DNA of 64,000 nt from Anaspis maculata. Its lineage: Eukaryota; Arthropoda; Insecta; Coleoptera; Scraptiidae. Shown here in pieces: positions 1-11,672 of the stretch; the stretch's first letter is position 1; each line of letters opens with the position of its first letter. The stretch lies in assembly GCA_949128115.1 (NCBI GenBank), contig OX421964.1, positions 46,726,601-46,790,600 of the forward strand. Reading direction: 5' to 3'. The position numbers and the translations under genes are program-made. The notes under the pieces are model-generated. The model ran no database searches, was not told where the DNA came from, and was given only the letters and a program-made list of their open reading frames with translations.

Positions 1-1366
1 TGTACCTACGTTCTGTGCGAATTTGATTACTTCTTATTAATCCTTTCTTCTGATAATAGCGCAAAAATAAGAGAGTAGCAAAAAACCCTTCCCGATGGCA
101 TTCCAGCTGACCACATCGTATGCGTATAAATGACGTCATGAACATGGAATGTGTTGGGAGTACACTACCTTGTTATCACCTGGGCGGCGGCGGTCGGACG
201 GTCGCCTAGTCCTTATCCAAAAACACAATTAGCCGAGTCATAGCCACCTGAGATAATGAAATGGTCCATTAGGAGCCGCGCGACTGAAAACTGGAGGGAA
301 AATATGTGAAAGCGCATCCCTAAACTGGGTCATTAAGTGACCGATAGCATCTCTTATGTTTTCATTATTAAAATGTAAAAAAATAAATATTTTAATAACC
401 ATCGGTCCATGCACTCTCATTATTCATGCCGTATGGGTTCGCACAATGCACGACCCAAATCACGAAATATAATTTTTTGATAGTAATATGGCAAATGTTT
501 TGTTTTGATTCAAGTTGAATTCGTTTTAGACCGAAAACAACCCAGTCGCGGAAAAAGTCGGCACTTTATTTTGATTTAAAAAGTACTGAAGACTGCTGAA
601 GCCTACCGCATTACGCGCCTCGAAAACAAACAAAAAAAACCAAGAAACGCCATGAAACTGAATTATTTGGAAATACTAAGTCGAGAGATGCTTGGAAGAA
701 GGCGCTAGAAATTTAATCTACGTGCAAGAACTATAAGTCAACTGTTATAAATAATTTCATAGGTTTCGCATCATCAGGAATCTTGAACTCGCACATTATC
801 CAAGTGATGCGCCCTATTTGATCTCGATCTGACGCCGACGCTTACAGTGCGAATCCACCATTCATTACAAACACAGCTTTTCGAATGGCTTGCCGCTTGG
901 TGCTTGGTGGTAAATCACTGGAGCTCTTGGGCTGTTCTACCTGGAACGTGCCCACATGTACTGCACTCCGTTTCAAGGCTGAGCTACCATCATCCATTGT
1001 ACTGCTCGTAGATGCCACGTCCTGTCAATGGCTGCGTTGCGACCTTTTTTATGAGTCAAGTTGCGACTCCTTGGAGATGCGTTCTGACCTCCTGCAAGTA
1101 ACGCGTTAGAACTTCCAACGGCTGGGTTGGAATCCTCTTTATAAAGCTGAGCTGTGACTCCGAGTTAGAACTCTCAGTGTCTGCGTTCCAATTTGCAATC
1201 CTCTTTATAAGCCCAGTTCTAACTCTCTGTAGAGTTTCAACTCCGAACCAATCGAGGAACGGATGCGTTCCAATACCCTTTGGGTATTGTGTTGGAACCC
1301 CAATTGACCAGGTCCTCGGAGAGCTAAAGCTGATTTTTTGAGCCTTTAAATGCGTTTTGTGATGCT
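1..1366. other. No gene seen; degenerate short repeats
   Basis: No supported gene. Positions about 1010-1320 hold degenerate direct repeats: the string AATCCTCTTTATAA occurs twice about 70 bp apart in a similar context. A small hairpin at 1267-1298 pairs GTTCCAA with TTGGAAC. Open frames here are short and resemble no protein I know. Confidence 0.5.
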
Positions 1367-1560
1367 ATTCACTATACAGGGTAAGTCAAAAATCCTAAAG
1401 ATATATTTTCCGCCAAGAATGCTAAAAGTGAAAGTTCTAGAGGTTACAAAACTGATGTAGAGCAAAAAATAATACAAATAGTTCCCATATGACATTTTCT
1501 GCATGCGTTTTAGGAGAAAACTAGATTTTTTGGATTTACCATTCACTCTGTATAGTGAAT
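1367..1560. mobile_element. Short MITE-like element with 13-bp terminal inverted repeats
   Basis: The left end reads ATTCACTATACAG and the right end is its exact reverse complement, CTGTATAGTGAAT, 194 bp apart. After the first bases the two ends also share a degenerate subterminal region. There is no coding capacity and no clear target duplication. The ACTATACAGGG start resembles the TATACAGGGT motif at the ends of the large palindromes further right, so it may be a small non-autonomous relative. Confidence 0.6.
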
Positions 1561-3839
1561 AAAATCACAAAACAAATTAGAAGGTTCAAAAACATTGCTT
1601 TTTGGTCTGTTGAAAAGAATTTACTAAAATCTTCCAGAATAACGAAAATAGAGGGGTTCGAACGACCACCTTTTGACCCTCTATTTCTAAAAATTGAGGT
1701 CCTAATTTTTTTCAACACTTTTGTAATACTTTCGAAGCATTTCCCTAACTGCGGTTCAATTTTCTATCTCACGTTTGCAAACACCCTGTTGTATGTATTC
1801 TTGGTCATGGACTGGAAACGCTCTTATTCGAAGCTAATCGTATCAACCAGGTATTCCACAAGGCATCCGGCGTCCGTTAAGATAGGAAGTTTATAAAACG
1901 AACTGTTATTCGATAATGGGTTGCCTATCCATTCAGGGGTCGAAGGAGATAGCTGGGGTATTTTCAGTGCTGGTCGATGGCATATGTCTGACAAAGTATA
2001 GCGATGGGTCCTCTTTTACGAGTAATAGGTCCAGATTCTCTTGGATCCACTCCCTTTTTTCCTTCACTATAAAAATCCCGACCGCCTCGTTATTTTTTCT
2101 TAGATGATATTCCATCTACTTTATAATCAAATGAGCTTTTGGTTAGATATAATTATTGCTAAAGCGCCCTGTAGTACGGTTCGTAAACTGTTGATTTGTC
2201 GATCGTAATTACATTGTCGGCGCGGCGTACGAAACATTTGACGTGTGCGAATTATTCGACCGACGTAGGCTTATGGTTATTTTACGTTTTAATTAAACGC
2301 GGAAAAAGATAATGGGTACGCGGCTCTCGGGCATTTCTAGAGAATTCTCTTTTTTGCCCCGGTACACGAATACAAGGAATGAAATTGTCATTTTCATTCC
2401 TCGGATCGCTGTTCGCATTTAGGGTTTTTTAACGTGTGTATTGTTCTTCATGCTCCAATTCGACAAACAGGCTTTTAAAAGTTGACTCACATAAGGTCCC
2501 TCTTGTTCTTGTTTGAGCTTCCATCAGCGCAGTTTTATTGTGTGTGCGTATGAGGTAGGCACTTATACAGACGCAGAAATTAATTAATTTAATTACGTGG
2601 AAAAAGTAATTTATGCGCAATTATGGGCAATCAAACAGTATGATTAATAAATCGCTTGTCGTTTTATCCGTAATTAATTGTGTATAACGTACTCCTGTTT
2701 TATTAGAGACACGTTATTGCGCCACATGCGCATTCCAATGCGATAAACCGCGAATGCATTATAATTGTGTATACAAAAGAACACGAACGACATCTGAAAA
2801 GTTCGCGCTCACCTCTCCTGTTCCTGTGAGCAAGAGCAAGCAACGTTTCTTTGGCGGCAATTTGCTTCTATTCCTTTTATGTTTCTTTTGACTTCTTGAA
2901 AATTTACTCACGTTATAGGTATATCTACTACTACTCAGCTGGTGATTCGACGCTAACGCGTTGATTCATTAGAGAAATTCATAGGAATATACGAAAACGG
3001 CCACCAACGTCTCCTGACATCTCAAACAACGACTACGTTTTTCAAGTATCTCATTAAATTCAAGCTTGGCAGACGACGAAATCTGAAGAAAAAAAACGCA
3101 CCAGCGACCTGTTTTAATGAAAATTACTCAATTCAGCGACGACCAAGTGATAAACAGCACACTCTGGAAGGCTTAAACGGCAGTTTGCATATCGCGTATC
3201 TCATTATTGAACCATTGTAAACAAATAGCCGTGAGTTGTGTGCGTATGTGTGCTCTCGTATTCGCACATTAGCGAAAATTGGATGTTGGGCTGGGTATGA
3301 GATGGCTTTGAGGCACTCGCTCTCTGCTGCACTCTACATTATACCCATACCACAGAAGAGTGGTGCTCATGGTAACTGGATGTTCTTACAGCGAACAGGT
3401 ATGCCGCCCCCGGACCCAAACCGCCTTTATCTCCCGTAACAAGTTGTTAATGTGTAAGGCTTGTTCCAGTCACTCCGATTAATTATCAAACCGGCTCCTT
3501 TCGAAAACGCATATGATGGCGTTGATTCAGCCCCATCAAAGGCTCAAAGGTATGCCTTTTATATCTGCATCATATACCATACAATGTGCCCTCTAGTCGA
3601 ATTGACGCTTATTATAGGACGTGTAAATAATACAAGCTTTGTACGATAATGAAACCTTTGTTCAATTTCTCGCAGTAAGTCAAAGTTTGGATCTTCAAAG
3701 TAGATATAAAACGTTCTCCCAGAGGTAGTTATTAGAACTGGATGTGAAAACAAAGATGCGGAGGGTTTGCCGTAAAAAAAAAATCCAATCATTCCAAACA
3801 AATAGTGCGGTAGTGTTTATTATATATTTATTCAAATGA
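1561..3839. other. No gene seen
   Basis: Unassigned sequence. An end-like motif CACCCTG (the reverse of CAGGGTG) occurs near 1791-1797 and could be the right edge of a decayed element that begins near 1367. The small open frames between 1555 and 3801 have no recognisable motif. Confidence 0.4.
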
Positions 3840-4142
3840 GGGAGCAGTCTGACTGGGAAGGGTTGATATCTGCTAATCTGCCATATAGTGTTTTTCTTGT
3901 GTTTTTTTGGGCATGTTGTATTTTATGTGGGAGTTATTGAAGTGTTGTGCTGTAGAACTGAGGTCTGGTCAGTTGAAAATGATAGAAAAAATGCAAAGAT
4001 TCCTAAAAGCCTGATTGTGGAAATCTGCTATCATTTCATGTGTTTCATATGATATCCAGGCACCAGAGTTGAAGTGTCATCCTGTATGTGGGAGATATTT
4101 TGATAGCGAATCATAAGAAGTATGCCAATGAGTGAGGTATAT
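3840..4142 (+). repeat. Diverged direct repeat, family B, copy 1
   Basis: This stretch matches 7300-7622 in order and orientation through several blocks, including GTGTTTTTCTTGT, AAGTGTTGTGCTG, GAGGTCTGGTCAGTTGAAA, CACCAGAGTT and CCTGTATGTGGGAG, with many substitutions and indels between. No inverted ends or coding frame were found. It is a dispersed or segmental repeat of unknown class. Confidence 0.6.
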
Positions 4143-4519
4143 TGTCACGAATAGGAAAAGGGCAGGCCCTTTGCTCCACCCGTGAACAGGGGTTTGCTCC
4201 TAATAATTATAATTGATTGTCCTTGTTTAAAGCTTCGAGCCTCTTTTATTGAATCGCCCAAATCAGGTCAGTGACGCAGCTATAGTAGCTTCACCTGTAC
4301 CGTGATTATTCTAGTCGGCTGTGAGATTTTGTCCACTGGACCACTGGACCACTTTTGGGACGTATTTTTTACGCATATTCTCTGCAGAAAGACGGAATAT
4401 TTTTGCGGGACGTGATGTCTTTCACTTTTTTCCATTATATTGGAAAATGTAGTAATTTTTCGACCTGTTTTTAATTTTCGCCAATGAACAAATAAATCAA
4501 AGCAGCTTTGACATTTGAC

Positions 4520-5150
4520 AGGTGTCAAAAATATTTCTAACCTCTTGAAGCCGGTTCAACTTTAGGTTGATTCAAACTAAAAAAGTACTAGGCCTTCGTC
4601 CAAAAAAAAGGGGTGCCATGGAATCATCAATCCTTTCACCTCTTGCAGTCGAAAAGACACGACGAATCATGAAGCACTATTGGCAAGACAAGGAACATCT
4701 CAGCAGGCCTGCGGTTGCAGCAGAATTTACGTATAAAAAGTTGATTAAACCGAATTTCAAAAAAACCCAGCCGCTTAAAGTTGCGTATTGGACCGAAATT
4801 CATGTGAATACCTTCAGTTTGTAATTTGCTTCCGTTTTGGAGCTTGGCGGAACGAGTCCAGTCAAGATGACTTAAATTGGAGGCGGCCCCGTAGGGTTCT
4901 GGTTTCCAAATGACGGTAACGGTAATACAGCTCTGCGCCCCTCTAGTCGCCTTTCCACTTACGACAAGGTCAGTTTTTCAAGATTTTAATATCAATTTGA
5001 TAAGAAATATAACTTAACTTCCTGGGAAGTCAGTTTAACACCAGGAAAAAAACACGCATTGCTACAATGCAATGCAATGCAATGTTTACAATGCTAAAGT
5101 AGAAAATTTGCCCAGCCAACTGGAGTCACAGTACAAGTGAACCTACTATA
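4520..5150 (+). repeat. Dispersed repeat, family A, copy 1, with an exon-like open frame
   Basis: A second copy lies at about 26515-27140 and a fragment at about 18656-18772. Shared blocks include GGTTCAACTT-like, CTTCGTCCAAAAAA, AGTCGAAAAGACACG, GTATTGGACCGAAATT, CAATTTGATAA and GTGAACCTACTATA. In this copy one plus-strand frame stays open for 85 codons (4567-4824). In copy 2 the matching frame is broken, so I treat it as non-functional. The translated part (for example the segment KHYWQDKEHLSRPAV) is not a family I recognise. The right edge abuts the target duplication of the hAT element at 5159. Confidence 0.6.
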
Positions 5151-5158
5151 TGCCTTGC

Positions 5159-6504
5159 CAGGGCCGGCTTTAGGGTGTGGCGAGCAAGGCGACTGCCTCG
5201 GGCGCCAAACTTTGGGGGGGGCGCCTGAGCGCCCTTTATCTCTCTATTATCAGTAACAGTAACAGTAACAGTAATTTTATTGTCTGTGAGAATCTTACAT
5301 GTATCAAACAGTAGCTCTATAGATATCGTCATAAAAAAAAAATATAAATACATATTTACAAAATAAAAAAATATATAAAAGTAACTCACTCATTGAAAAG
5401 CTCCTCCAAGGAGTAATAGCTTTTAGACAGGAGGAAATCTCTTAGCTCAACCTTAAATCTCCTGTTAGTCAGATCTTCGAAGCGTCCGTCGACCTGACAC
5501 AGTTTATTGTAACACTTGACGCCCATGTAGCTTGGGTTGTTTTGACCAACAGCTAATCGCGAGAAACCCTGTTGGAGTTCTGTTTTGCGTCTCGTATCAT
5601 GACAGTGAATGTCCTGCCGCCTGGTCAAATTTGAGCGGTCTCTTATGAGTAGGACAACCCGGTATATGTATAATGTTGCAAGAGGCATGATCCGAAGTTG
5701 TTTGAAAAATTCGCGGCAAGACAAGCTATCGGAGCATGCCCCCGCCACCACCCTGACAATTTTCTTCTGCATTACGAATACTCGGCGGGCCCCATGTGCC
5801 ATTCCCCAGAAAACCAACCCGTATGACAACACAGACTGCACCAGTCCAAAGTATACGAGCTTTAGGATCTCGCAGGACACAGTTGCCTTGAGATTTTTCA
5901 TTAAATATAGCTTAGAGCTTAGTTTGGCCGTAACGTAGTCCGTATGTTTGGACCAAGTCAGTTTTTGGTCCATGCGAGCTCCCAAAAAACTCGCTGAAAC
6001 CACCCCACGCAACGACCCGCCGCATCCAGCCCCCTCAGCAACAAGCTTGACTCTATTGATTTGTTCTTCACATAAAACTCGAGGATTACAGATTTGGATA
6101 TGTTCAGGGAGACTCCATTTGTCTGACACCAGCTCTCCACCTTTACGATGCATTCGCGAGAAATCTCCGCCGCCTTCTCCCGACTCTCCGCCGTGACAAT
6201 TATAGTGGTGTCATCGGCGTATAGTATTGGGTAGGTCTGCCGACCTTGTATACTCGTTGCTAAATCGTTCACAAACACCTTGAACAGAGACGGCGAGACC
6301 AATCGGCGAGACTTTATCTCTCTATTATCTCGACAGAATTTCGCCTGAGGCGCTTTTTTACTCACAATTTGTGCAATTTTCAATTATTATCAACATTATT
6401 GTTATCATTTTGAAAAAAATCGCTTGAAATGCTATTTTTTCATTAATAAAAGGGCGCATTACAGAAGTTCGCCTTGGGCGCCAAAAGCTGTAAAGCCGGC
6501 CCTG
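5159..6504. mobile_element. hAT-type MITE with 8-bp target duplication, split by a retrotransposon
   Basis: Ends are CAGGGCCGGCTTTA and its exact reverse complement TAAAGCCGGCCCTG, giving 14-bp terminal inverted repeats. The flanks TGCCTTGC (5151-5158 and 6505-6512) are an exact 8-bp duplication. Both the CAGGG-type end and the 8-bp duplication are hallmarks of the hAT superfamily. Without the internal retrotransposon (5252-6311) and its duplicated target, the element is about 270 bp with no coding capacity. It was therefore a non-autonomous MITE before it was interrupted. Superfamily confidence is high; I cannot name the family. Confidence 0.9.
5252..6311 (-). pseudogene. 5'-truncated non-LTR retrotransposon, reverse transcriptase C-terminal half
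   Basis: On the minus strand two overlapping frames (6383 down to 5958, then 6153 down to 5386) give the second half of a non-LTR reverse transcriptase. Visible in order are the VFVNDL segment, the catalytic YADDTT box, a NISKS segment, FLGARMDQKLTW (thumb-like), then a long C-terminal region ending SYYSLEELFNE before a stop at 5386. One frameshift lies near 6010-6060. The first half of the enzyme and any endonuclease are missing because the copy is 5'-truncated at 6311. The 3' end carries a short TTACTG-type tandem tail instead of poly(A). The 18-bp duplication CTTTATCTCTCTATTATC at 5234-5251 and 6312-6329 marks insertion into the hAT MITE. The layout fits the CR1/Jockey group, but the clade is not certain. 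Confidence 0.92.
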
Positions 6505-6668
6505 TGCCTTGCTGGTCCTGCAAAACCTTTGTCTTCATTCTATTTCAATGCGGAAATGACCTACCGTCTGCTCATTTGGACGATTCGGCGATACTTAAGC
6601 TACACGTGCTTGCTGTTCAAGAGATGAACTTTTACCTAGGACTCTTATGTCACTACCATGACAATATG

Positions 6669-7260
6669 CCAGTTGCAGTTGCAGTTGATCAAATAGATAA
6701 AAGAACCGAGTGTGCTCGACCGGGACAAGAAACTTGACAAATAACATTGATGTCAACTGTGATGAAGCTACCAATAGGGATGTTCCCAACCACTGCCGCA
6801 CGCAAGTGCCATGTTCAGATCACCCACCTGACCGGTGATCTGGGATGCGCCGACTGTCGACTGTCAAAAATGGACTCGGACAAATGACAAGAGTGAAGTT
6901 TAATTTGCGCATATCTCAGTAGATGGCGCTTGTGTCGACAAAAATGTATCGCAAGTCACTGAAACAACCACCGAACGCACAATGTTTGTTTGTTCACTTT
7001 GTTCCCACTCAAGCCTTCGATTTCTTGCATTCTAACATGTTCAAACTGTCCTTGCCCCTTTATCGCTAAACCACTGACCTAACTTTCTCTTATCAAATGT
7101 GTTTTGACGTTTTTGTCCAAGGATTTCGCCGTCAACTGTCAAGCTGCGGCTGCCGTCTATCAAAAAACCGGCGCATGAAGAGGGCCGGGAACTACCCTAT
7201 TTAGTGTGCTATTTCAAGTTTTTCAACCAACTTCAGTGTCGCTCGTGCTTTAGACGGAAA
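6669..7260 (+). repeat. Direct repeat, family C, copy 1, interrupted
   Basis: Matches 7630-7850. The shared left part includes GCAGTTGATCAAAT, CAAGAAACTT and GATGTCAACTGTGATGAA. The shared right part includes TTTAGT, TCGCTTGTGCTTT-like and GATAGTGGA. The two parts are separated by the insertion at 6775-7199. Family B copy 2 follows directly, so the B and C blocks may belong to one larger duplicated unit. Confidence 0.6.
6775..7199. mobile_element. 425-bp insertion with imperfect terminal inverted repeats
   Basis: The left end TAGGGATGTTCCC and the right end GGGAACTACCCTA are inverted with 11 of 13 positions matching. In family C copy 2 the same place (between 7726 and 7727) reads straight through, CAA then TTTAGT, so the insertion boundaries are defined by an uninterrupted paralogue. 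Inside is a hairpin at 6815-6842 (CAGATCACC pairing with GGTGATCTG). No coding frame and no clear target duplication beyond a possible TA. Superfamily is unknown. Confidence 0.65.
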
Positions 7261-7299
7261 ACTGATAGTGGATGTATATGTAGATACTTCGTCAAAGAT

Positions 7300-7622
7300 A
7301 GTCTGGTAGTGTAGTTGATCAAATGATGCTGCATGGGGCTGCAATCGTAATCTGCCAAATTATGGTGTTTTTCTTGTTTTTTTTTTAAATGTTGTCTTGA
7401 GAGTTGAATAAAGTGTTGTGCTGGACACGCTAAATGAGGTCTGGTCAGTTGAAACTGATTCAAGGAGGGCGCCTATTAATTGTGGAAAGGCTGTAATTAG
7501 AAGCTGCCATCATTTTCGCTCGTTTCACGGTCACATGTTCCATTGCACCAGAGTTCAAAATTTATCCTGTATGTGGGAGTGATTTTGATAACGGATCGTA
7601 ACTATGTCAGTGAGTGAGGTCT
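7300..7622 (+). repeat. Direct repeat, family B, copy 2
   Basis: Counterpart of 3840-4142 with the same block order. It joins family C sequence on both sides (copy 1 to the left, copy 2 to the right), suggesting a partly tandem arrangement. The GAGGTCTGGTCAG string recurs at its right edge, near 7616, just before family C copy 2. Confidence 0.6.
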
Positions 7623-7850
7623 GGTCAGTGGCAGTTGATCAAATGAAAGGGCTGAAATGTGCACAGTCGGGCCAAGAAACTCAATAAATATACCACTGAA
7701 GATGTCAACTGTGATGAAACTCTCAATTTAGTAAGACTCCAAAACCTGCTAAATTATTTTTCTGTTAGCAACATTTTTCAGCCTACTCGTGTGTCGCTTG
7801 TGCTTTGGCCGAAAGAATGATAGTGGACGGGTATAAACAGGGTGATTAAA
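7623..7850 (+). repeat. Direct repeat, family C, copy 2 (uninterrupted)
   Basis: Homologous to 6669-7260 but without the 425-bp insertion. It is the empty-site reference for the element at 6775-7199. It ends near AAACAGGGTGATT (7845-7857), another CAGGGTG motif of the sort found at palindrome ends elsewhere in the window. Confidence 0.55.
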
Positions 7851-8109
7851 AAATGGTGCATTTCGTCTCGTGTAGATCATAGGGGACGTTGACAAAATAC
7901 GGGGAAAATAGGAAACAAAAATCATCACCTTTTGATTTGCAAGTTATTAACGAAAACGGATCAGCTCAATCCGGCAGCATCGCATTAGTTACCTACCTGG
8001 GCACCTTCAGAAGAGGTACATTACAATATCCTTTGTGATATCTATTCTGATAATCCTATATATTTTAGTTCATTTTTATTGAAAAGAACATTGTTAACTT
8101 GAGCACAGT

Positions 8110-8225
8110 GGCCTCAAGTTCCAATACCGAATGATTGTTTCACAATGTTGTGGACGAATATATTTCCAAGCTTAGCACAGGGGCTGTAAATCTCAAAACT
8201 AACTCAGCAACTGAAGGGTTACAGT
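8110..8225 (+). mobile_element. Relic right end of a piggyBac-like element
   Basis: The segment CTCAAAACTAACTCAGCAACTGAAGGGTTA matches the right end of the intact element at 59017-59670 with a few changes. Upstream, a GACGAATATATTTCCAAGC block resembles the ACGAGTATATTCGCAAGC block of that element. The final TTAA has decayed to TTAC. No left end was found, so this is a truncated, older copy. Confidence 0.6.
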
Positions 8226-11108
8226 ATTTGGCAGAGGTATTCAATTTTTATTATCTTTTCAAGAAAATATGACACAGAATAGGTCAAATAGCTGCCTGTT
8301 ATTGACATAGGTTTGAGGTCACTCTGTAGATAATGAATATTTTATTCTCTGTTCGTCCTAGAGAAGTTGACGCCCGAGCATTTTTGAAATTATCATTTTT
8401 AAGTCTATCAAGGGGAGAGCGGTCAACCTGACAATTTTTCAACGTTATAAGAGGCATACCAAGGAAAGTTGCTAAACCTGGGCGCCTTGAGGACTGAGGA
8501 GCAAGGTATACGGTTCTCGGGCCGGTCCTGTGCCGCATGGAAGGCATTTTAAATACGGAATTAATTGATTATTGTAGTGCAGGCAATAATCGGAAAGGCC
8601 TCTTAAAGGATTAAGGACGAGTGATGTCTGAAGTGTTCTTCAGCATGATGATGAGAAGCGACCACCGCCAACGTATGTGAGTAACCGTGCATCAGGTATA
8701 CCTATACTTTGCCGGTGTGACATGTTGTCTTTCAAGATGTGCGTGGTGTATACTCGACACTCTTGCCGACAGGAAAAAATCGTCCCGATTTGGAAACGCA
8801 CACAATCGACACGTACAAATACAACTTAATTACCACCTCGCATGAAAATGTTTTCTTCATGGAAATGGTTTCGAGTCGACTTCAGCTTTTCTTGGTGTGC
8901 ATCGGTGAGTTTCGCTATTAACACCGCTTTTTTTCTTAGTAGGTCATGTTAGCTTTGCCTGGAACGACAAAAGTAACAATAACAATAAAACTCCCTTTAA
9001 AAAAGCAGCCGGTTTGTCAATGTTCTGGTACAGTTTACTGCAAATTATAGGAAAGAGCGTTTTAGTACTTCTTAGCTCCCTCAAAAGCAGGTGGAAATGA
9101 CCTTGAACTCCTTTCGTGAGTTCTCCAGTTTCCAAAGTGCTCTGGAATCGGTTTTTTTCCTGAAGAAAATTTCACAAACACCACGATTTTTACTGGGAAA
9201 AATCAAAAGTTGATGTCATTTCCGGTCACTTCCGGAAGTGCAAGCGACTCTATGACCGGTAAAAAAGATAGCAGAATAGATATTTACTTGTACCTACTTC
9301 TATAATAAAAAGGGTATACTCAATTATGTTTTGAATATTTCATAATTCTTCCAAAACGCGGTATTTTTTAGTAACCAACTAGAATTTTATATTAGTCCAA
9401 TATGTGCAATCGCATATGTTGAATAAATATGTAGTACGTTCGGGTCCTATTTTTGGAATTTCCCATTATGGTTCAAGTCCAGCGCCTGCTCGATCGATAA
9501 AACCGAACCGAATTATAATATTTTATAATATACGAAACAGGTTTCGTCTCCTCATATGCATGTCTATCTATTATTTCTAGTTTATTCAAATTTAATTTGG
9601 CGTTCCAAAATATTAGATTGTAATTAATGATCTGACATTCCGACCGACAGACATCCGAGATGGCCATACTTTGACATGCAACACGTGCGTGTTTCTTGTG
9701 TCAAACTGTGTTTAATTTTGTACAACCGTGCGATGTCACTTTATTTAACGATCATTGACTTGGAAGATCGTATTATGCCCCGGGGAGCAAAAGCCTGTCG
9801 CCGGCTCTTGGCACTCGTCCTAGAGGTTCTTCAAGCCCAAAACGATCCTTCCATAAAGATCCCTTTAAATTCCACCGGCAGCTGGTTATTACCCGGTCCA
9901 TTAGACACCGCAATTGTGTAGGCAGATCAGTGCTAAAAGCCCGCTTTGTCTAATCTTTATTGGTCGGTAGTTTGTGTGAATTCCACATACCCCAGGCACG
10001 CTACTGGAATAAACTCTATGTGTGCAACAAACAATAACAAGAGCATGCGAGAGTCTCTTTTTGTTGAAATGTTCACAAGAGCCTGACATATAGGCGAGCA
10101 TTAACGTCACACATCCAACAATGGGAAATTAGGCAAATTACTTCCGAATCTTGCATCGGCCTTGTACAAGATACCACCATGAAAATTCCCATTTACTTAA
10201 TGATTTAATTGGACAAACTGGTCGCTCTTCGGTTGTCGTGATGGGTAGCGCCGAGCGTGAAATTAACTTTTAATTATTTGAGAAATTAAATTTCAGTTAT
10301 TTGTTTCCCTAAATTAAAACAAGCACTACGGGAAGATGGCTATCTTGGTAATTCGTAAGCCGCAGGCGATCCTTCCTTGGGCAATTTGAGCCAAATTCCG
10401 TCAACGGACGCTAATATTGCTGGAAACAAGACAAAAGAAAAGAGGTCAGGATGTGCGATGGGAGAGCATGAGAGACCGGTGGGAGCTTTTTTGTTATCAA
10501 AATATTCATCGCGGTTTCTTGTAACTTGCGGATACCTATATAGGAGAACGAGCGATCGTCGATAACACTATACGTTTCTTGGGATAAGTATAATGAATCA
10601 AGAAGCATTTTTTAAATTCAGGGAGTTCGTTCCTAATTGAAATCTCGAGCAAAAACTGTTTCAATTTTCTAGTTATGAGTTTTGAATTAAATCAGACTCT
10701 TTTACAAAAGGCTAACAGGATCTCAAGAGAAATGTCTCACTCAAAGAGCTGAAAATCTAAAAGTTTGGGGTTCGTTGCCTGCGTGACTGTTGGAGTCTCC
10801 ATCAGTCAAAGCGGTGCTTCTTCTTCATTTATTACGAGTTATTAAATGCGACACTTTTACTAATAATAAGAATCAAGAGAAACTATAACACAAAATTTAC
10901 ATCTCACCGCCCAGGCGGAACATCCTCTAACTACTCAAGGCAAATTGCTTGTATCATCCACTGGAATAGGTACGTGCAATGACATGGGATCATTTATTAT
11001 ACCCCCGTCAGGACAACTTTTGAAGTAACGATAATCCACATTTGTTTTTGGAGTACAGTATGTATCTTCATAAGAACTTGAACGTCATAGAAATTATAGT
11101 TGGATCAA
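8226..11108. other. No gene seen
   Basis: No recognisable gene or complete element. A perfect 14-bp palindrome CACTTCCGGAAGTG lies at 9227-9240. It contains two overlapping ETS-like CCGGAAGT cores in opposite orientation, but one occurrence means little. The many 60-80 codon open frames have no motif. Confidence 0.4.
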
Positions 11109-11663
11109 TACAGGGTGTTTCAGCGATGATAGCAAAAAACTCAACTGTGGGTGGATCTCGCTAAAATATGACGAAAACATAAATACAATTTTGCAAAGTT
11201 CGGCCTAATAACGAAGATACAGCCCTTCAAAGTAGACTTTTTTCGGATTTCAAAAATTTGTAACTCAGTGGCTTTTCGACCAAAATAACTTGAATTCAGC
11301 ATAGACTGACCAGAGAATCCAACCAGTGGTGTTGGTGGTTATGAGTTTCAATAATTTAGAAGCATCCGAAGAAAAGTTGACTCAAGGTGACCCCTTATAA
11401 CTTCTAAGCCACTGATTGGATTCTTTCAAAATTTGGCAGGTTGATAGATAATAACGACAAATCAACGTATATTGAATTGAAACCATTTGTCGAAATGTTC
11501 CTGAGTTACAAATTTTTGAAATTCGAAAAAAAACGAATTTTGAAGGGCTGTATCTTAGTCATTAGGCCAAACATTGCAAAATGGTATATAGGTTTTCGTC
11601 ATGTTCTGACGAGATCTACTCACAGTCAAGTTTTTTTTGCTATCATCGCTGAAACAGTCTGTA
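11109..11663. mobile_element. 555-bp palindromic (foldback) MITE flanked by TA
   Basis: The left arm begins TACAGGGTGTTTCAGCGATG. The right arm ends in the near-exact reverse complement CATCGCTGAAACAGTCTGTA. Complementarity continues inward for about 200 bp, for example GATACAGCCCTTCAAA against TTTGAAGGGCTGTATC. TA on both sides fits a TA target. No coding capacity. It has the same CAGGGT end motif and nearly the same length as the inner palindromes at 32021-32564 and 38841-39380, which suggests a shared type of element, although the rest of the arms differ. Confidence 0.85.
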
Positions 11664-11672
11664 TAATAATAT

